Shown here: positions 6,554 through 7,582 of the stretch, piece after piece | Layout: each line of letters opens with the position of its first letter | Position numbering within the stretch: position 1 is the stretch's first letter | Assembly (NCBI GenBank): GCA_949289625.1 | Contig: CASEPH010000495.1 | Location: 1-7,582, forward strand | Reading direction: 5' to 3' | From: an uncultured Clostridia bacterium | GTDB lineage: Bacteria > Bacillota_A > Clostridia > Oscillospirales > Oscillospiraceae | Length of the DNA: 7,582 nucleotides | Position numbers and translations under genes: made by a program | Notes under the pieces: generated by a model | What the model saw: the letters and a program-made list of their open reading frames with translations, nothing else | The model's database searches: none | Told to the model about the DNA's origin: nothing

Positions 6554-6954
6554 TAGCTGTTCCTTTCAAAAATGTGTCCGCAGCCCTTGCAGGTAATACG
6601 GATATGGCCTTTGCCCTTAGGGACACGCAGGACCATGCCGCATTGGGGGCACTTGAAAAAGCAAAACAGATTTTTCTGTTGCCGCCGGCATTTGAACTGC
6701 TGCCAGCGTTTTGTAATAGGGGAGATCAACGAGAGAAACTTTTGATTTTCCCGTTGCCTCCGAACAATGTTTTTGCTAAAAATCCGAAAATAACTGATCA
6801 GCAGACAAATCAGCGCCAGCACCCACATAAGATTGCCAACCAAACCGTCGATAAACATAGATAGAATCAGAAGCAGGCAGGCGGCAAAGCTGGAGGCCAA
6901 AGAAAGGGCATCCGAGCCGTTTCGCCCAGAGAAAAAGCCGTTACGCCGCTGCAT
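6553..6954 (-). CDS. Two-TM membrane protein with C-terminal zinc ribbon
   Basis: A 133-residue protein, first gene of the chaperone operon. After a basic N-terminus come two hydrophobic helices (about 17-38 and 41-57). They are followed by a strongly basic cytoplasmic region (KNIVRRQREN, TKRWQQFKCRRQQK) and a zinc ribbon with CPQC (102-105) and CKGC (122-125) separated by a basic loop VPKGKGHIRI (111-120). Similar small zinc-ribbon proteins are frequent in clostridia, but their role is unknown to me. The ribbon may bind zinc and a nucleic acid or protein partner. ATG 6954 has only a weak Shine-Dalgarno (GGCAGG about 6 nt from the ATG) compared with the strong sites downstream. Its stop overlaps the next start (TAATG). 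Placement in the operon suggests it may tether or sense for the Hsp70 module at the membrane; this is inference. Confidence 0.82.
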   Translation of the reverse strand: MQRRNGFFSGRNGSDALSLASSFAACLLLILSMFIDGLVGNLMWVLALICLLISYFRIFSKNIVRRQRENQKFLSLISPITKRWQQFKCRRQQKNLFCFFKCPQCGMVLRVPKGKGHIRITCKGCGHIFERNS

Positions 6955-7019
6955 AGAATCGCCTGCCTTTCACGATGAAATACGTTCTTATAGGTAGTGT
7001 ACCAGTATATTATGAACGG

Positions 7020-7048
7020 AATATAAACATGGAAAAATTTTTTGTAAA
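7020..7048 (-). promoter_or_regulatory. Sigma-A promoter of the five-gene chaperone operon
   Basis: On the minus strand TTTACA (7043-7048) and TATATT (7020-7025) are separated by exactly 17 nt containing an A5T5 tract. The predicted start is near 7013, about 59 nt before the ATG at 6954. No CIRCE element (TTAGCACTC and its inverted partner) is present between 6955 and 7205. An 8-bp inverted repeat, CCAGTATA (7002-7009) and TATACTGG (7060-7067), brackets the promoter. Confidence 0.65.
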
Positions 7049-7161
7049 CAGAATGAAATTATACTGGGTAATTCGGGAAAAAGTCAACAGGGAAAGCGCG
7101 CATTCTTGCCAATATGTAAAAAAGATCAAAAAGAATGCTGTATAAAGTTGGCTGCTGCCCC

Positions 7162-7190
7162 TTGACAAAGGGGGCTTTTGCTGATAAAAT
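7162..7190 (+). promoter_or_regulatory. Promoter of the tRNA-Ser pair
   Basis: A perfect TTGACA (7162-7167), a 17-nt spacer and TAAAAT (7185-7190) preceded by TGA (extended -10). Transcription should start near 7197, about 9 nt before the first mature tRNA base. The -35 box lies in a dyad, CCCCTT (7158-7163) and AAGGGG (7168-7173). Confidence 0.85.
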
Positions 7191-7205
7191 ATCACAAGTC
7201 AATTC

Positions 7206-7296
7206 GGAGAGATGTCCGAGCGGTTTAAGGAGCCGGTCTTGAAAACCGGTGATTCCAGCAATGGAACCGTGGGTTCGAATCCCACTCTCTCCGCCA
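7206..7296 (+). tRNA. tRNA-Ser, anticodon UGA
   Basis: Acceptor stem GGAGAGA (7206-7212) pairs with TCTCTCC (7286-7292), followed by discriminator G and encoded CCA (7294-7296). The anticodon arm is CCGGT, loop CTTGAAA, ACCGG, placing anticodon TGA at 7240-7242, which reads UCA and other UCN codons. The long class II variable arm (TTCCA, loop GCAA, TGGAA) and the T arm (GTGGG, TTCGAAT, CCCAC) confirm a serine tRNA. Confidence 0.98.
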
Positions 7297-7317
7297 CTTT
7301 CTCCTGAATATGGTTAT

Positions 7318-7409
7318 GCGGAAGTACCCAAGAGGCCGAAGGGGCTCCCCTGCTAAGGGAGTAGGCGTCTAATCCACGCGCGAGGGTTCAAATCCCTCCT
7401 TCCGCGCCA
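7318..7409 (+). tRNA. tRNA-Ser, anticodon GCU
   Basis: Acceptor stem GCGGAAG (7318-7324) pairs with CTTCCGC (7399-7405), followed by discriminator G and encoded CCA (7407-7409). The anticodon arm is CTCCC, loop CTGCTAA, GGGAG, placing anticodon GCT at 7352-7354, which reads AGC and AGU. It has a long variable arm (GCGT with ACGC) and T arm GAGGG, TTCAAAT, CCCTC. Only 21 nt separate it from the first tRNA and no terminator intervenes, so the two are co-transcribed. Confidence 0.98.
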
Positions 7410-7415
7410 AGAGTT

Positions 7416-7451
7416 TTCCCGGTATTCGCTTGGAATACCGTGAATTTTTTT
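7416..7451 (+). terminator. Rho-independent terminator after the tRNA-Ser pair
   Basis: CGGTATTC (7420-7427), a 5-nt loop and GAATACCG (7433-7440) form an 8-bp stem. It is extended by three more pairs across one mismatch (7416-7418 with 7442-7444) and followed by seven T (7445-7451). It starts 7 nt after the CCA of the second tRNA. Confidence 0.92.
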
Positions 7452-7582
7452 ATGCATTTTATTATTGCGAAGTTCGGTATTTTTGGGTTTTGAGGGGAGA
7501 AGCTACATTTCTGGTTTCTTGTTAGAATAAATTTGTGGCCATTAGGTGTTTCCTTGCATCCAGATTGTCGTTTTTAGTGAAT

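Noticed and set aside
7100..7138. 8-bp inverted repeat GCATTCTT / AAGAATGC with a 23-nt loop.
   Set aside because: The loop is long, there is no adjacent T tract and it has no clear relation to either promoter; probably chance.
7010..7195. A 61-residue minus-strand open frame between the tRNA promoter and the zinc-ribbon gene.
   Set aside because: It covers both promoters, has no convincing ribosome binding site and reads as low-complexity translation of AT-rich DNA.
7410..7582. Possible integration site (att) at the 3' end of tRNA-Ser(GCU).
   Set aside because: I see no repeat of the tRNA 3' end and no integrase in the window. A typical terminator follows the tRNA.

Overview
The window looks like chromosomal DNA from a low-to-mid GC Gram-positive anaerobe, most likely a clostridial relative (Oscillospiraceae/Ruminococcaceae type). 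The reasons are: strong AGGAGG-type ribosome binding sites, sigma-A style TTGACA/TATAAT promoters, a DnaK lacking the roughly 24-residue N-lobe insert of proteobacterial DnaK, a YtrA-type GntR/ABC operon, and a DUF5685-like gene next to a J-domain gene. GC content is roughly 50-55% by eye. The species cannot be fixed from the sequence alone.

Left part (1-2732). A truncated D-alanyl-D-alanine carboxypeptidase gene runs off the left edge on the minus strand. It diverges from a plus-strand three-gene operon: a short YtrA-type GntR repressor, an ABC ATPase and an ABC-2-type permease. Their reading frames overlap (17 and 7 nt), so they should be translated together. The intergenic space (555-803) carries outward-facing promoters for both sides and a dyad at the gntR promoter that is a good candidate autoregulatory operator. 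The operon ends in a near-ideal hairpin terminator at 2692-2732.

Middle part (2753-6954). Five minus-strand genes are packed as one operon, in transcription order: a two-TM zinc-ribbon protein, a DUF5685-like protein, a J-domain protein with a TPR-like segment and a cysteine-rich tail, a short GrpE and a short DnaK. Junctions are a 1-nt overlap (TAATG), a 4-nt overlap (ATGA), 11 nt and 41 nt. Together they encode a complete Hsp70 cycle (J co-chaperone, Hsp70, nucleotide exchange factor). It differs from the usual hrcA-grpE-dnaK-dnaJ operon: there is no hrcA, no visible CIRCE element and no classical zinc-finger DnaJ, and two extra genes sit at the front. This is the most interesting part of the window. 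I read it as a possible specialised Hsp70 system, perhaps associated with the membrane, but no client or function can be read from the sequence.

Right part (6955-7582). The operon promoter (7020-7048, minus) lies back to back with a strong plus-strand promoter (7162-7190). The latter drives two tRNA-Ser genes (anticodons UGA and GCU, both with encoded CCA), followed by a hairpin terminator. The last 131 bases (7452-7582) are AT-rich, and I see no gene, repeat or tRNA fragment in them. No mobile element, CRISPR array or integrase was found.
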